Assembly: GCA_903891085.1 (NCBI GenBank) | Contig: CAITDJ010000104.1 | Location: 1 to 64,000 of the forward strand | Direction of reading: 5' to 3' | From: an uncultured Bacteroidota bacterium | Lineage (GTDB): Bacteria > Bacteroidota > Bacteroidia > Bacteroidales > F082 | DNA length: 64,000 nucleotides | In this document: piece after piece, positions 17,008-26,138 of the stretch | Position numbering within the stretch: the first letter of the stretch is position 1 | How the letters are laid out: each line of letters opens with the position of its first letter | Position numbers and translations under genes: made by a program | The notes under the pieces: generated by a model | Told to the model about the DNA's origin: nothing | The model's input: only the letters and a program-made list of their open reading frames with translations | The model's database searches: none

Positions 17008-18057
17008 TTACAAAGAATTAAATAAAGATCCAACCGCTTCTGTAGTCGGTTTTATCATGCCTTTTTCGGTGATGATTCCGGTAATTAGTTGAGCAGGTGT
17101 AACATCAAACGACGGATTAAAGGCAGAAGAACCCGGTGAACTTACCCTGATTTTATGCCATTTGTTATTTTCATCCATTCCTTCCTGAAACAATACCTCG
17201 TCTTGGCTTCTTTCTTCAATGATAATCCCGTCACCCGAGCGGCATTCAATATCGAATGTGGAGGAGGGTGCAGCAACATAAAATGGAATCTTAAAAAAGT
17301 TAGCGAGGATCGCGCGGTCGAGTGTCCCGATTTTATTGGCAGTATCTCCATTTGCGGCGATTCGGTCAGCGCCAACGATAACCAGATCAATTTTCCCCTG
17401 TGCCATCAAACCGGCAGCAGCATTGTCAGCGATTATACGGTGCGAAATTCCTGCATTATTCAATTCCCAGGCAGTCAGACGTGCGCCCTGTCCGCGGGGA
17501 CGGGTTTCATCCACATAAACGAATATTTCTTTTCCTTGATAAAAGGCAGTATAGACAGGCGAAAGGGCGGTCCCGTAATCTACAAATGCCAGCCAGCCGG
17601 CATTACAATGCGTAAGAATATTTGCTTTGTTTTTTATCAGTTCATTTCCAAAATTACCGATGGCCCTTGTATCGCTTATGTCCTGATCAGCAATTTTTTC
17701 TGCTTCAGTAAATGCGTTTGCAGTTGATATTTTTCCTGCATAATAAACCCTTTCGGTAGCATAAAACAAATTTCGGGCAGTAGGGCGGGTAGCTTCAATG
17801 TCTATTTTCGCTTTTTCAATAATGGCATCGTCTTTGTATTTTGAAGCTTCCTGAAAAGCCTGCGCCATGGCATACCCTGCGGCAGCCCCGATGGCCCCGG
17901 CGCCCCGGACAGTCATGTTTTTGATGGCCTGACAAGTTTTCTGATAGGTTTTACATTCGATAATATCAAATTCAAATGGCAGTTTATTCTGTTCTATCAT
18001 AAAAACAGAAGCGCCTTCCATCCAGATTGTTTTATAGTTTTTGCCTTGTACAAGCAT
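17008..18057 (-). CDS. mtnA: S-methyl-5-thioribose-1-phosphate isomerase
   Basis: 349 residues of the MtnA/eIF2B-alpha-like family, which converts 5-methylthioribose-1-phosphate (and in some organisms 5-deoxyribose-1-phosphate) to the ribulose form. Motifs are NMTVRGAGAIGAAAGYAMA, the active-site Cys in LTHCNAGWLA, ETRPRGQGARL, and the catalytic Asp in VIVGADRIAANGD with the following NKIGT. Length is complete. It starts 24 bases after the amidohydrolase stop and abuts the aldolase, forming a three-gene unit. Confidence 0.94.
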   Translation of the reverse strand: MLVQGKNYKTIWMEGASVFMIEQNKLPFEFDIIECKTYQKTCQAIKNMTVRGAGAIGAAAGYAMAQAFQEASKYKDDAIIEKAKIDIEATRPTARNLFYATERVYYAGKISTANAFTEAEKIADQDISDTRAIGNFGNELIKNKANILTHCNAGWLAFVDYGTALSPVYTAFYQGKEIFVYVDETRPRGQGARLTAWELNNAGISHRIIADNAAAGLMAQGKIDLVIVGADRIAANGDTANKIGTLDRAILANFFKIPFYVAAPSSTFDIECRSGDGIIIEERSQDEVLFQEGMDENNKWHKIRVSSPGSSAFNPSFDVTPAQLITGIITEKGMIKPTTEAVGSLFNSL

Positions 18058-18081
18058 CAGGAATTCATTATTAACGGGAAT

Positions 18082-19272
18082 TTAAAGAGTTGACAATTGT
18101 TTCAGCGCAATCCATGCCATCAATCCTGTTCCTGTTTCGAGCATGTTTTCGTCAATATCAAAGGTTGAGGTATGCAGGTCGCCGTAAATCTTTTGTGCGG
18201 AATTTCGGGTTCCAATTCTATAAAAACAGGCTGGTATCTGTTGTGAATACCAGGCAAAATCTTCAGTAGTCATCCGTTGATCTAAATCCACCACATTTTC
18301 TTTGCCAAGATATTCAATGGCTGCCTGTTTTGAAATGTGAGTGGTTGCTTCATCGTTCCACAAAAATGGATAGCCTTGTTCAACAAATACTTCAGCTTTT
18401 GCACCACCGGCAATCGCTGTTTGCTGGGCAATGCGTATGATATGTTCTTTTGCCTTCGACCGCCATGCCTCGTCAAAAGTTCGCAAAGTGCCTTGAATCA
18501 GTACCTCAGATGGAATGACATTGTGTGCGCCGTTGGCAATCAGTTTGCCAAAGGAAAGCACTGTCGGGATGAGCGGAGACGCAAACCGACTCACCACCTG
18601 TTGCAGATTCACCACAATTTGTGAGGCAATCAGTACGGTATCATTTATTTTTTCGGGCATGGCTGCATGACCACCTTTGCCAATAACACGGATATTAATT
18701 TCGTCACCCGACGCCATGAATGCACCTGATCTGAATCCGACTTTTCCACTTTCAATCGAAGGCAATACATGTTGACCAATGATTTGATCCGGTTTGGGAT
18801 TTTCCAATCCGCCTGCACGAATGATTTCAACAGCACCACCGGGAAGCTTTTCCTCCGCCGGTTGAAAAATCAGTTTAATCGTCCCGTTAAAGTGTTGTTT
18901 CATTTCATGCAAAATCCGGCCAGTACTCAACAGCATGGCTGTATGTACATCGTGTCCACAAGCATGCATAACACCATCATTTACCGAGCAATACGATTTA
19001 GTTGATGTCTCCTGAATAGGTAAAGCATCCATATCAGCGCGCAATGCAGTGCATTTTTCCGATGGATTCCGTCCCTCAATCAATGCAATAATTCCGTGAC
19101 CACCCACATCTTTTTGATGAGGAATGCCAAATTCTTTCAGTTTTGAGGCGACAAAAGCAGCTGTTTCTCGTTCCTGAAAGCTTAATTCAGGATGTCGGTG
19201 AAGATGTTGCCGATAGAAAACGGTTTCATGGAAAAACCGGGCGGCAAGTTCTTTGATATGTGATTGTATCAT
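18082..19272 (-). CDS. M20D-family amidohydrolase (N-acyl-amino-acid type)
   Basis: 396 residues. Metal ligands appear in MHACGHDVHTAM (Cys and His) and in PAEEKLPGGA (Glu pair), with later His in IGQHVLP and GDLHTSTFDI, as in hippurate hydrolases and amidohydrolases of the M20D group. It likely hydrolyses an N-acyl or N-aryl amide of an amino acid in the cytoplasm; no signal peptide is visible. It is the first gene of the unit with mtnA and the aldolase, though its chemistry has no obvious link to theirs. A -7 box lies 20 bases upstream. Confidence 0.92.
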   Translation of the reverse strand: MIQSHIKELAARFFHETVFYRQHLHRHPELSFQERETAAFVASKLKEFGIPHQKDVGGHGIIALIEGRNPSEKCTALRADMDALPIQETSTKSYCSVNDGVMHACGHDVHTAMLLSTGRILHEMKQHFNGTIKLIFQPAEEKLPGGAVEIIRAGGLENPKPDQIIGQHVLPSIESGKVGFRSGAFMASGDEINIRVIGKGGHAAMPEKINDTVLIASQIVVNLQQVVSRFASPLIPTVLSFGKLIANGAHNVIPSEVLIQGTLRTFDEAWRSKAKEHIIRIAQQTAIAGGAKAEVFVEQGYPFLWNDEATTHISKQAAIEYLGKENVVDLDQRMTTEDFAWYSQQIPACFYRIGTRNSAQKIYGDLHTSTFDIDENMLETGTGLMAWIALKQLSTL

Positions 19273-19292
19273 AGATGATTTTTACTTCTTCA

Positions 19293-19300
19293 CAAAAGTA
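19293..19300 (-). promoter_or_regulatory. Promoter of amidohydrolase-mtnA-aldolase unit
   Basis: Minus-strand TACTTTTG, a full TAnnTTTG match, 20 bases before the ATG at 19272. Confidence 0.5.
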
Positions 19301-19452
19301 AGTTAATTTGGCATCATCGGGATAACGGCAATTTCATTATTGACCTCCTATGATCGTCCCTGATAGCAGAAGAATTGAGATTTTTTTACTGATAAGTGAG
19401 CCAAAGCGAACTGATTTTGATGGATATGACCCTATTTGAAGACTAAAAACCC

Positions 19453-19460
19453 TACCTTTG
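19453..19460 (+). promoter_or_regulatory. rbfA promoter
   Basis: TACCTTTG followed by cgcc and the rbfA ATG. The predicted transcript start is at or beside the start codon, so the message may be nearly leaderless. Confidence 0.5.
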
Positions 19461-19464
19461 CGCC

Positions 19465-19806
19465 ATGGAAACACAACGTCAGCAAAAAATCAATAAGTTA
19501 CTTCAGAAAGATCTGAGCGAAATATTTCAGATCGAAATGCGGTCAGTCGTGCCAGGTGTGATGGTATCTGTAACCAAAGTAGTGATCACTTCGGATCTGT
19601 CGATTGCACGCGTATATCTGAGTATTTTCGCTACCACGAAGAAAACGGAGTCTGTTGAGAAAATTAAAACCCACACAAAAGAAATACGTGGGCATCTTGG
19701 AAAACGGGTTGGAGGTCAATTGAGGATTATTCCGAATCTACAGTTTTTTCTGGATGATTCACTCGATTACCTTGAAAACATTGATAATCTGTTGAAAAAC
19801 GGCTGA
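19465..19806 (+). CDS. rbfA: Ribosome-binding factor A
   Basis: 113 residues with a single KH-like fold. Blocks include RQQKINKLLQKDLSEIFQIE, VSVTKVVITSDLSIARVYLS and LRIIPNLQFFLDDSLDYLEN, which match RbfA throughout. It helps mature the 30S subunit (16S 5' end) and aids growth in the cold. It is the first gene of a plus-strand group with a methyltransferase and a LolC/E-like permease. Confidence 0.95.
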   Translation: METQRQQKINKLLQKDLSEIFQIEMRSVVPGVMVSVTKVVITSDLSIARVYLSIFATTKKTESVEKIKTHTKEIRGHLGKRVGGQLRIIPNLQFFLDDSLDYLENIDNLLKNG

Positions 19807-19893
19807 TGTTTTGAAAATTCAACCTTCAAAATATCTAAACTGACCAACTTGATGCTTTCTAAACTTTAAAACTTTACAAACTATTAGTTTACA

Positions 19894-20718
19894 ATGCAAT
19901 ACGATCCTATAAAGCGCAGCCTGGGTGCTGTTTTTAATAAATCTCCTTTCACACGAAAACTGTTTTACCGCCTGCTCGACATACTTTTGTTAAGAACCTG
20001 GCATATAAAAAAACAACTTAAAAATTGGCTTATCACCGCAAACAATACCAAAAGCGTGTTGGACGCCGGTTCAGGTTTTGGTCAATATGTGTATTACCTT
20101 GGAAGGAAAAACCCGGGCCTGAAGATTTTGGGTGTTGATGTAAAAGATGAACAGATTGCAGATTGCAACACGTTTTTCAAACAGATTGGTTTCAAAAATA
20201 CGCATTTTGAGGTAGCTGATTTAACTAAACTCAACTTCACCAACCTGTTCGATCTGGTGTTGTGTGTGGATGTGATGGAGCATATTGAAGAGGATGTGCT
20301 GGTATTAAAAAACTACTTTTCAGCGCTTAAACCAGGCGGGATGTTATTGATTTCTACCCCTTCTGATCAGGGTGGTTCGGATGTGCATGAGCATGACCAC
20401 GAAGAAGGTGCAGTAGGTTTTGTGGATGAGCATGTGCGTGATGGCTACGGGATAACTGAATTAGACACGAAACTCCGTTCAGCAGGCTTCACAAAAACTG
20501 AAATTCATTACCAATATGGTATGCCAGGCAAAATTTCCTGGAAACTCTCCATGAAATATCCCATTCAGTTATTGAATGTTTCAAAAATATTCTTTGTAAT
20601 TCTGCCGGTGTACTATCTGCTTGTATACCCACTCTGCCTGATACTGAATGTGCTGGATGTGAATATGACGCACAAAACTGGAACAGGTGTTATCGCCACT
20701 GCCTGGAAAACTTCATAA
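19894..20718 (+). CDS. Class I SAM-dependent methyltransferase with membrane anchor
   Basis: 274 residues. The Rossmann methyltransferase core spans about 40-180: SAM motif I is VLDAGSGFGQYVYYL, the acidic loop ILGVDVKDEQI, and motif IV LVLCVDVMEHIEEDVLV, with a later PGGMLLISTPS. A His/Asp/Glu-rich patch (VHEHDHEEGAVGFVDEHV) follows. Residues about 225-260 are strongly hydrophobic (IFFVILPVYYLLVYPLCLI), suggesting membrane association and so a lipid-linked or envelope substrate. The substrate is not identifiable. It lies 87 bases after rbfA and 33 before the permease gene. Confidence 0.87.
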   Translation: MQYDPIKRSLGAVFNKSPFTRKLFYRLLDILLLRTWHIKKQLKNWLITANNTKSVLDAGSGFGQYVYYLGRKNPGLKILGVDVKDEQIADCNTFFKQIGFKNTHFEVADLTKLNFTNLFDLVLCVDVMEHIEEDVLVLKNYFSALKPGGMLLISTPSDQGGSDVHEHDHEEGAVGFVDEHVRDGYGITELDTKLRSAGFTKTEIHYQYGMPGKISWKLSMKYPIQLLNVSKIFFVILPVYYLLVYPLCLILNVLDVNMTHKTGTGVIATAWKTS

Positions 20719-20751
20719 CTTTACGCAAATATTACCTGAAGTCCTGAAGAT

Positions 20752-21981
20752 GTGAATGTAGCCTTTTACATTGCGAAACGTTATCTGGTGGCCAAAAAAA
20801 GCCACAATCTCATCAATATTATTACCCTAATTTCAGTTGTAGGTGTGGGTGTTGGCGCCTTTGCACTGATAGTAGTCTTATCAGTTTTTAACGGATTTGA
20901 AAAGGTGATCACCGAAATGGTAACGGCTGTTTCACCTGATTTGGTCATCGAACCAAAAACCGGGAAATTTTTTAAGGAAGATGCCTTCGATGTTGAAAAA
21001 CTTCAAACAATTGATGGGGTTGAATTTGCTGTGAAGGTGATTGAAGATGATGCACTTTTCAGATATAACGATAAGCAACATATCGGCAGATTAAAGGGTG
21101 TGAGTTTGAATTATATGACAACCGGTATTTTTGATAGTTTGATGGTGAGTGGCAACTTTATGCTGGAAAATGAAACAGGATCCTATGCGGTCGCCGGAGC
21201 AGGCGTTGGCTGGTTTCTTGGTTTGAATGCCCGAAATCCGGCGGCATTACTAACCGTTTATGTACCTAAAAGTGGCGACCCGTCAAATTTTTCATTTGAA
21301 CAGGCATTCAATTATCGGGCGTTGCCCATCTCGGGGATATTCAACTCTAAGCAGGAAATGGATGAAACACATATAATTGTCCCGATAGATTTCGCTTCCG
21401 AAATGTTAGGAAGTCAGCACGAACTCACTTCCGTTGAATTGTTTGCAACTGAAAGTACTGATATAGATGTCCTTCAAAAAAGTGTTGAATCTGCTACAGG
21501 AACGGGTTTCACAGTGAAGAACACTTTTCAGCAGCAGGAAACACTGTACCAGATTATGCGATCAGAGAAATGGGCCATTTTTTTTATCCTGACTTTCATA
21601 TTGATTCTTGCAACATTTAATGTAATTGGTTCATTGACAATGCTTATTGTTGATAAACGGAAAGATATCGGCATTTTGCGCAAACTGGGCGCAGCACCAC
21701 AACTGATTAAGAAATTATTTCTCACAGAAGGTATTTTAATAACACTAACCGGTGGGATATTGGGCCTTTTGCTTGGAATCATCGTTGTGCTGGTTCAACA
21801 ATATTTTGGTGTATTAAAATTAGGCAACGAAACCGGAACTTTCATCATTGATGCCTATCCGGTCGATTTAAAGGTATCGGACATTATAAAAGTGTTTGGG
21901 GTAGTTTTTGTAATAGGCTGGTTGTCATCTGTATATACTGTCAGACAGATTATAAAACGGTTTGATAAAGTTTTAGAATAA
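20752..21981 (+). CDS. FtsX-like ABC transporter permease (LolC/E type)
   Basis: 409 residues beginning at a GTG; no in-frame ATG fits. Features are an N-terminal FYIAKRYLVAKKSHN segment, a first membrane helix (about 22-46), a long periplasmic domain (about 47-270), and three C-terminal helices (about 275-297, 323-347, 375-393) of the FtsX/MacB fold. The layout matches LolC/LolE, which extract lipoproteins from the inner membrane with the ATPase LolD. No ATPase gene is adjacent, so it would be encoded elsewhere. Confidence 0.9.
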   Translation: MNVAFYIAKRYLVAKKSHNLINIITLISVVGVGVGAFALIVVLSVFNGFEKVITEMVTAVSPDLVIEPKTGKFFKEDAFDVEKLQTIDGVEFAVKVIEDDALFRYNDKQHIGRLKGVSLNYMTTGIFDSLMVSGNFMLENETGSYAVAGAGVGWFLGLNARNPAALLTVYVPKSGDPSNFSFEQAFNYRALPISGIFNSKQEMDETHIIVPIDFASEMLGSQHELTSVELFATESTDIDVLQKSVESATGTGFTVKNTFQQQETLYQIMRSEKWAIFFILTFILILATFNVIGSLTMLIVDKRKDIGILRKLGAAPQLIKKLFLTEGILITLTGGILGLLLGIIVVLVQQYFGVLKLGNETGTFIIDAYPVDLKVSDIIKVFGVVFVIGWLSSVYTVRQIIKRFDKVLE

Positions 21982-22247
21982 TACTGAAATCGACGCAGAT
22001 TTGCTGTGCCGGAAAACTATATCCTGGAAAAGCATACTGCTGATTTCATCCTGAAACCTTGATGGTTTGAAATGAAATAATCCTGAACCATTACTCCTTT
22101 GAGTCATCACCTGACTTAGTGAACAATAAATAATATTTAATTCTTCATTCTAAAGTGTTTTTGATTTTATTGTTTTGTATTTTAGCACTGAATAACTACC
22201 GAGGATTTGGTTGTTCAACATGAAAAGTGTGTTGCAATAGTGAAACA

Positions 22248-25200
22248 ATGAGAAATATATTTTTTTTCGGTTTTATTTTCTTTTGTTTACTGCCTTTCAT
22301 TTCAGAATCACAATCTGATTATCGGTTTGAATCAGTAAACAAAGCCCAGGGTCTGAGTCAGGGGACCATCAATGCCATTTTTGAAGACCATGATGGATTT
22401 ATGTGGTTTGGCACCAATGATGGATTAAATCGATACGATGGAAAGCAAATGGTTGTTTACCGGAAAAATCACTACGACCAAAACAGCCTCCCAAACAACC
22501 ATATTTTATCCATTAATCAGGACTGGAAATCCAGACTTTGGGTTGGAACGAACGGTAATGGGTTGAGTTTTTTTGATCAAATTCATGGTACATTTCATCC
22601 ATTTGATGAGATGATAGAAAATCCTGCCAAAATCAATATCGGTGAAAACATTTACTGTATTTCCATTGATACGATAAATAACATTCTTTGGACGGGTAGC
22701 AATATTGGTATAGCAAAGCTAAATCTCATCGACGGATCGCTGGAGTTTATCGATTTGCGTGCTTTCAGAGTTGGATCTGCTTATGTTGGTAATATTTATT
22801 GTTTGCTTGCCGAGGCTGATCAGTTATGGATCGGCAGTGATTTTGGCGGATTACTGAGACTAAATTTGGAAGATAATAGTATAAGTTCAATTCCAATACA
22901 GAAACGTTGGTACCGGCCGGGAGAGCCTGATCATCAGGGGACAATTCTGAAGATTATCAAAGATAAAACTGGTCAATTATGGGCTGCTTCATTTGGTGAT
23001 TATCTCCTTAAACTTGATCATGACGGAAAATCAATGCAAAAGATTGACCTGCCATCTCCTCAAAGCGAAAATCAGGCTTTTTGTTTTTTACGTTCATTGA
23101 TTATTGTTAACGATTCAATCATGTGGTGTGCCTCTTCCAGTGGAGGAATTCAGATTATAAATCTGAATAACAACAAAATAGAAAATATTAATTATAGTCC
23201 TTTTAACCCAAAAGGGATAAACTCGAGTGGGTTAAAAACACTTTTTTGTGATAAAAGTAACGGCATTTGGATAGGAAATAATGGTCATGGGATAAATTAT
23301 TATTATCCGGTAAATAAAAAAATACAGCACCTGGCACCAGCAAGTTCAGGTTCAACAGGATTGACCTTCAGGAGTGTACGCCGGATATATCGTGATCAGG
23401 AGAAAATATTGTGGGTTGGTGGTTATGGAGGTTTGGACGCATTTGATAGCAATTATAAAAGAATTATTGATATTCCTGAAATTGGTAATGCCTATTTTAT
23501 TCATCCCGATCAGCTTGATACCGAAATTTTATGGGTGGGTGTCGAAGGGGGAGGTCTCCATAAAATAAGGAAAAAGGATGGTGTTGACCTTCGTGCCTAT
23601 TATTCAAAGAACCCAATGCATGAAGAGGGTATTGTTGGAACAGGTATTTTTTGCATTCAGGATAAAAGTCCTGAAGAATTATGGGTCGGAACCGAAACGG
23701 CATTGAATCTATTTCATAAAAAAACCGGACGAAGCAAACATTTTATCCATGATGATTCGAATAGTTTTTCTGTCCCAAAAGGCCGAATCAGGGTTGTTTA
23801 TAACGATTCGAAAAACCGGACATGGATTGGTACCTTGGGCGGTGGTCTTGCCTATATGACAGATAATAACCTCATTTTTAATAATTTCAGGTTTGATAAG
23901 GACGATAGTCAATCGATAAGCTCGAATATTATTTACTGTGTGTTTGAGTCGAAAAATTCTCAGATATACATCGGGACAGATAACGGGTTGAATCTATTTG
24001 ATGAAAAAACTAACGGGTTTAAAAAAATAAACACTACAGATGGTTTAATCAATGATGTTGTTTATGGAATACTGGAAGATGAAAATGGAGACATCTGGAT
24101 GAGTACCAATGAAGGAATAAGTTGTTACAATACCACTACCGGAGCATTCAGAAACTATGATCAGCGTGATGGTATGCAAGCAAACGAATTCAACAGCGGA
24201 GCCTACTATAAAGATGACGGAGGAACCTTGTATTTTGGTGGTGTTAACGGGCTAAGTATTTTCAGTCCCCAGGATCTTCAGGATAATAAAAAAATCCCGA
24301 AAATTATTTTTACTCAATTGAAAATTGGTGATAAACAGGCAGTTATTGATCCGCCAATTACCAGAGCAAAAGAAATCAGACTTGATTATTACGACCAATC
24401 ATTCACATTGGAATTTGCGGCACTCAATTATTACAAACCGCAGAAAAATCAGTACGCTTACCGAATCGTTGAATTACATGACAAATGGATCAATCTTGGA
24501 AATGAAAACAAGGTAAATATTGTTCGATTAGGATACGGTGTTTTTACTATCAAAGTCATTGCATCAAATAACGATGATGTTTGGAATAACGAAGGTATCA
24601 GTCTGAAAATCATCATCGACCCTCCCTATTGGGCAACATTGTGGTTCAAAGTCCTGGTGGTTTTTGCCTTGATTTCATTGGTTTCAGCCATTTTTTATTT
24701 TAGGATGAAAAACCTCCGTGATAAAAAGAAACAATTACAGGCCGAAGTTGAGGCAAGCACAAGAGAACTGAAATTAACAAATTTGGAACTCATGGCCGAA
24801 ATAGAAACTAGGGTCAAAACGGAGAAGGAATTGCTGTTAGCCAATCAAACAAAAGATAAATTTTTCTCCATTATCGCCCATGATCTGAAGAATCCGTTCA
24901 ATGTTTTGTTAGGATTTACCGAGTTGTTGCGTGATGGATTGGAGGATTTTGAGCCCAGCGAGTTACAGGAATCAATCCAGGCAATGCATAAAAGTACAGT
25001 AGGGATGTATAACCTGCTCGAAAATTTATTAACCTGGGCAACTGCCCAGCGAGGTCAGTTGGTTATAGATCCGCAAAAAGTTGATCTGAATAATCTTATA
25101 AACAGCAATATCCAACTGTTATCAGGTCAGGCCAACCAAAAATATATTCGTCTCAAATCAGCAATTGCCGAGGGTACAACTGTCTGGGCCGACAAAAACA

Positions 25201-25538
25201 CCATCAATACAGTGCTTCGTAACCTGATCTCAAATGCAATAAAATTCACCCCGCAACATGGTATGATAGCCATATCAGCCATTGAATCAGCCTCAACAGT
25301 GTCTGTTTCAGTTGAGGATACCGGAGTTGGAATAAGTGAAGAAAACATTTCAAAACTGTTTCAAATTGATGAGCAATTCAGGATGCCCGGCACAGCGAAT
25401 GAAAAAGGAACAGGATTGGGTTTGATTTTATGTCAGGAATTCATTAAATTAAATAAGGGAAAACTTACTGTAAGTAGTATTCCAGGAAAAGGAAGTACTT
25501 TCACTTTTACACTGCCCTGTTCATCTGAGGTGTTATAA
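22248..25538 (+). CDS. Propeller/Y_Y_Y sensor histidine kinase without output domain
   Basis: 1096 residues from the ATG at 22248; a GTG at 22227 would put seven residues before the signal peptide (MRNIFFFGFIFFCLLPFISES). Residues about 25-690 form two-component-regulator propeller repeats (FEDHDGFMWFGTNDGLNRYD, DENGDIWMSTNEGISCYN and others), then a Y_Y_Y domain (YKPQKNQYAYRIVELHDKW) and a membrane helix (about 795-817). Inside are a coiled coil, HisKA (FFSIIAHDLKNPFNVLLGF) and HATPase_c (NLISNAIKFTP, DTGVGIS, GTGLGL). It ends there, with no receiver or AraC domain as in hybrid two-component proteins that regulate polysaccharide loci. A response regulator must be supplied in trans. The ligand is unknown. 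Confidence 0.93.
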   Translation: MRNIFFFGFIFFCLLPFISESQSDYRFESVNKAQGLSQGTINAIFEDHDGFMWFGTNDGLNRYDGKQMVVYRKNHYDQNSLPNNHILSINQDWKSRLWVGTNGNGLSFFDQIHGTFHPFDEMIENPAKINIGENIYCISIDTINNILWTGSNIGIAKLNLIDGSLEFIDLRAFRVGSAYVGNIYCLLAEADQLWIGSDFGGLLRLNLEDNSISSIPIQKRWYRPGEPDHQGTILKIIKDKTGQLWAASFGDYLLKLDHDGKSMQKIDLPSPQSENQAFCFLRSLIIVNDSIMWCASSSGGIQIINLNNNKIENINYSPFNPKGINSSGLKTLFCDKSNGIWIGNNGHGINYYYPVNKKIQHLAPASSGSTGLTFRSVRRIYRDQEKILWVGGYGGLDAFDSNYKRIIDIPEIGNAYFIHPDQLDTEILWVGVEGGGLHKIRKKDGVDLRAYYSKNPMHEEGIVGTGIFCIQDKSPEELWVGTETALNLFHKKTGRSKHFIHDDSNSFSVPKGRIRVVYNDSKNRTWIGTLGGGLAYMTDNNLIFNNFRFDKDDSQSISSNIIYCVFESKNSQIYIGTDNGLNLFDEKTNGFKKINTTDGLINDVVYGILEDENGDIWMSTNEGISCYNTTTGAFRNYDQRDGMQANEFNSGAYYKDDGGTLYFGGVNGLSIFSPQDLQDNKKIPKIIFTQLKIGDKQAVIDPPITRAKEIRLDYYDQSFTLEFAALNYYKPQKNQYAYRIVELHDKWINLGNENKVNIVRLGYGVFTIKVIASNNDDVWNNEGISLKIIIDPPYWATLWFKVLVVFALISLVSAIFYFRMKNLRDKKKQLQAEVEASTRELKLTNLELMAEIETRVKTEKELLLANQTKDKFFSIIAHDLKNPFNVLLGFTELLRDGLEDFEPSELQESIQAMHKSTVGMYNLLENLLTWATAQRGQLVIDPQKVDLNNLINSNIQLLSGQANQKYIRLKSAIAEGTTVWADKNTINTVLRNLISNAIKFTPQHGMIAISAIESASTVSVSVEDTGVGISEENISKLFQIDEQFRMPGTANEKGTGLGLILCQEFIKLNKGKLTVSSIPGKGSTFTFTLPCSSEVL

Positions 25539-25559
25539 TCAAGAAAGGTATTTGCTGTT

Positions 25560-26138
25560 TTATATGTCTTCTGCGACAGATAACGATGTTTTCATCCAGC
25601 CTTTTTCATACACCCCGATCGAATGAATAATTATATCAAAATCAATTTTCTCCGAAGGGATTAGGAAATCAGCCAACGGAAAAAGCTTCCTTGCCCGTTC
25701 CTTTATGTTGAATTCGTTGTTAGAGCGAATCATAAGAAATATTCCTGGTTGAATAAAATTTCGTAGGCTGGCCGATTCACAAATGATGATCGATTTACAA
25801 TCAATTTGCTGAAAAAAAGCATCCATGGCTTCTGCCAACCAATCATCCTTGGCACGAATGAAAAAAACCCTTGATGCACCGGCTTGCTTCATCCTGTAAG
25901 TGTCTTTATTCGGGTTAATGAATGCTTCTTCACAAATTTCAAAATTTCCAGTCAATGCTGCATACTTACATCCATGATATGAATTTTCGTCAGGGTAAAT
26001 GCTGGTGATTTTCAAGCCAATGATTTCTGTTTTTTGCGAAAAGTGGGTGATTATCCGGCAGGCAAGCGTCGTTTTTCCGGTATTTCTGCCTGTTCCGGCA
26101 ACGAGTAATATATTCCTGAAAACTACAGGTAAACTCAT
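25560..26138 (-). CDS. MobB-like P-loop NTPase
   Basis: 192 residues. A Walker A motif near the N-terminus (LLVAGTGRNTGKTTLACRI) is followed by GLKITSIYPDENSYH, TGNFEICEEA, DKDTYRMKQAG-type and VFFIRAKDDW blocks. It resembles MobB and related small GTP-binding or dethiobiotin-synthetase-like proteins but is not a secure MobB, and no molybdopterin genes are nearby. Its ATG overlaps the rsmA stop by 4 bases (ATGA), so it is translated with rsmA, and it is the last gene of the serS group. Confidence 0.75.
   Translation of the reverse strand: MSLPVVFRNILLVAGTGRNTGKTTLACRIITHFSQKTEIIGLKITSIYPDENSYHGCKYAALTGNFEICEEAFINPNKDTYRMKQAGASRVFFIRAKDDWLAEAMDAFFQQIDCKSIIICESASLRNFIQPGIFLMIRSNNEFNIKERARKLFPLADFLIPSEKIDFDIIIHSIGVYEKGWMKTSLSVAEDI

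Noticed and set aside
17155-17727. 190-codon plus-strand frame opposite mtnA
   Set aside because: mtnA has a complete conserved protein on the minus strand; the antisense frame has no promoter and no recognisable domain.
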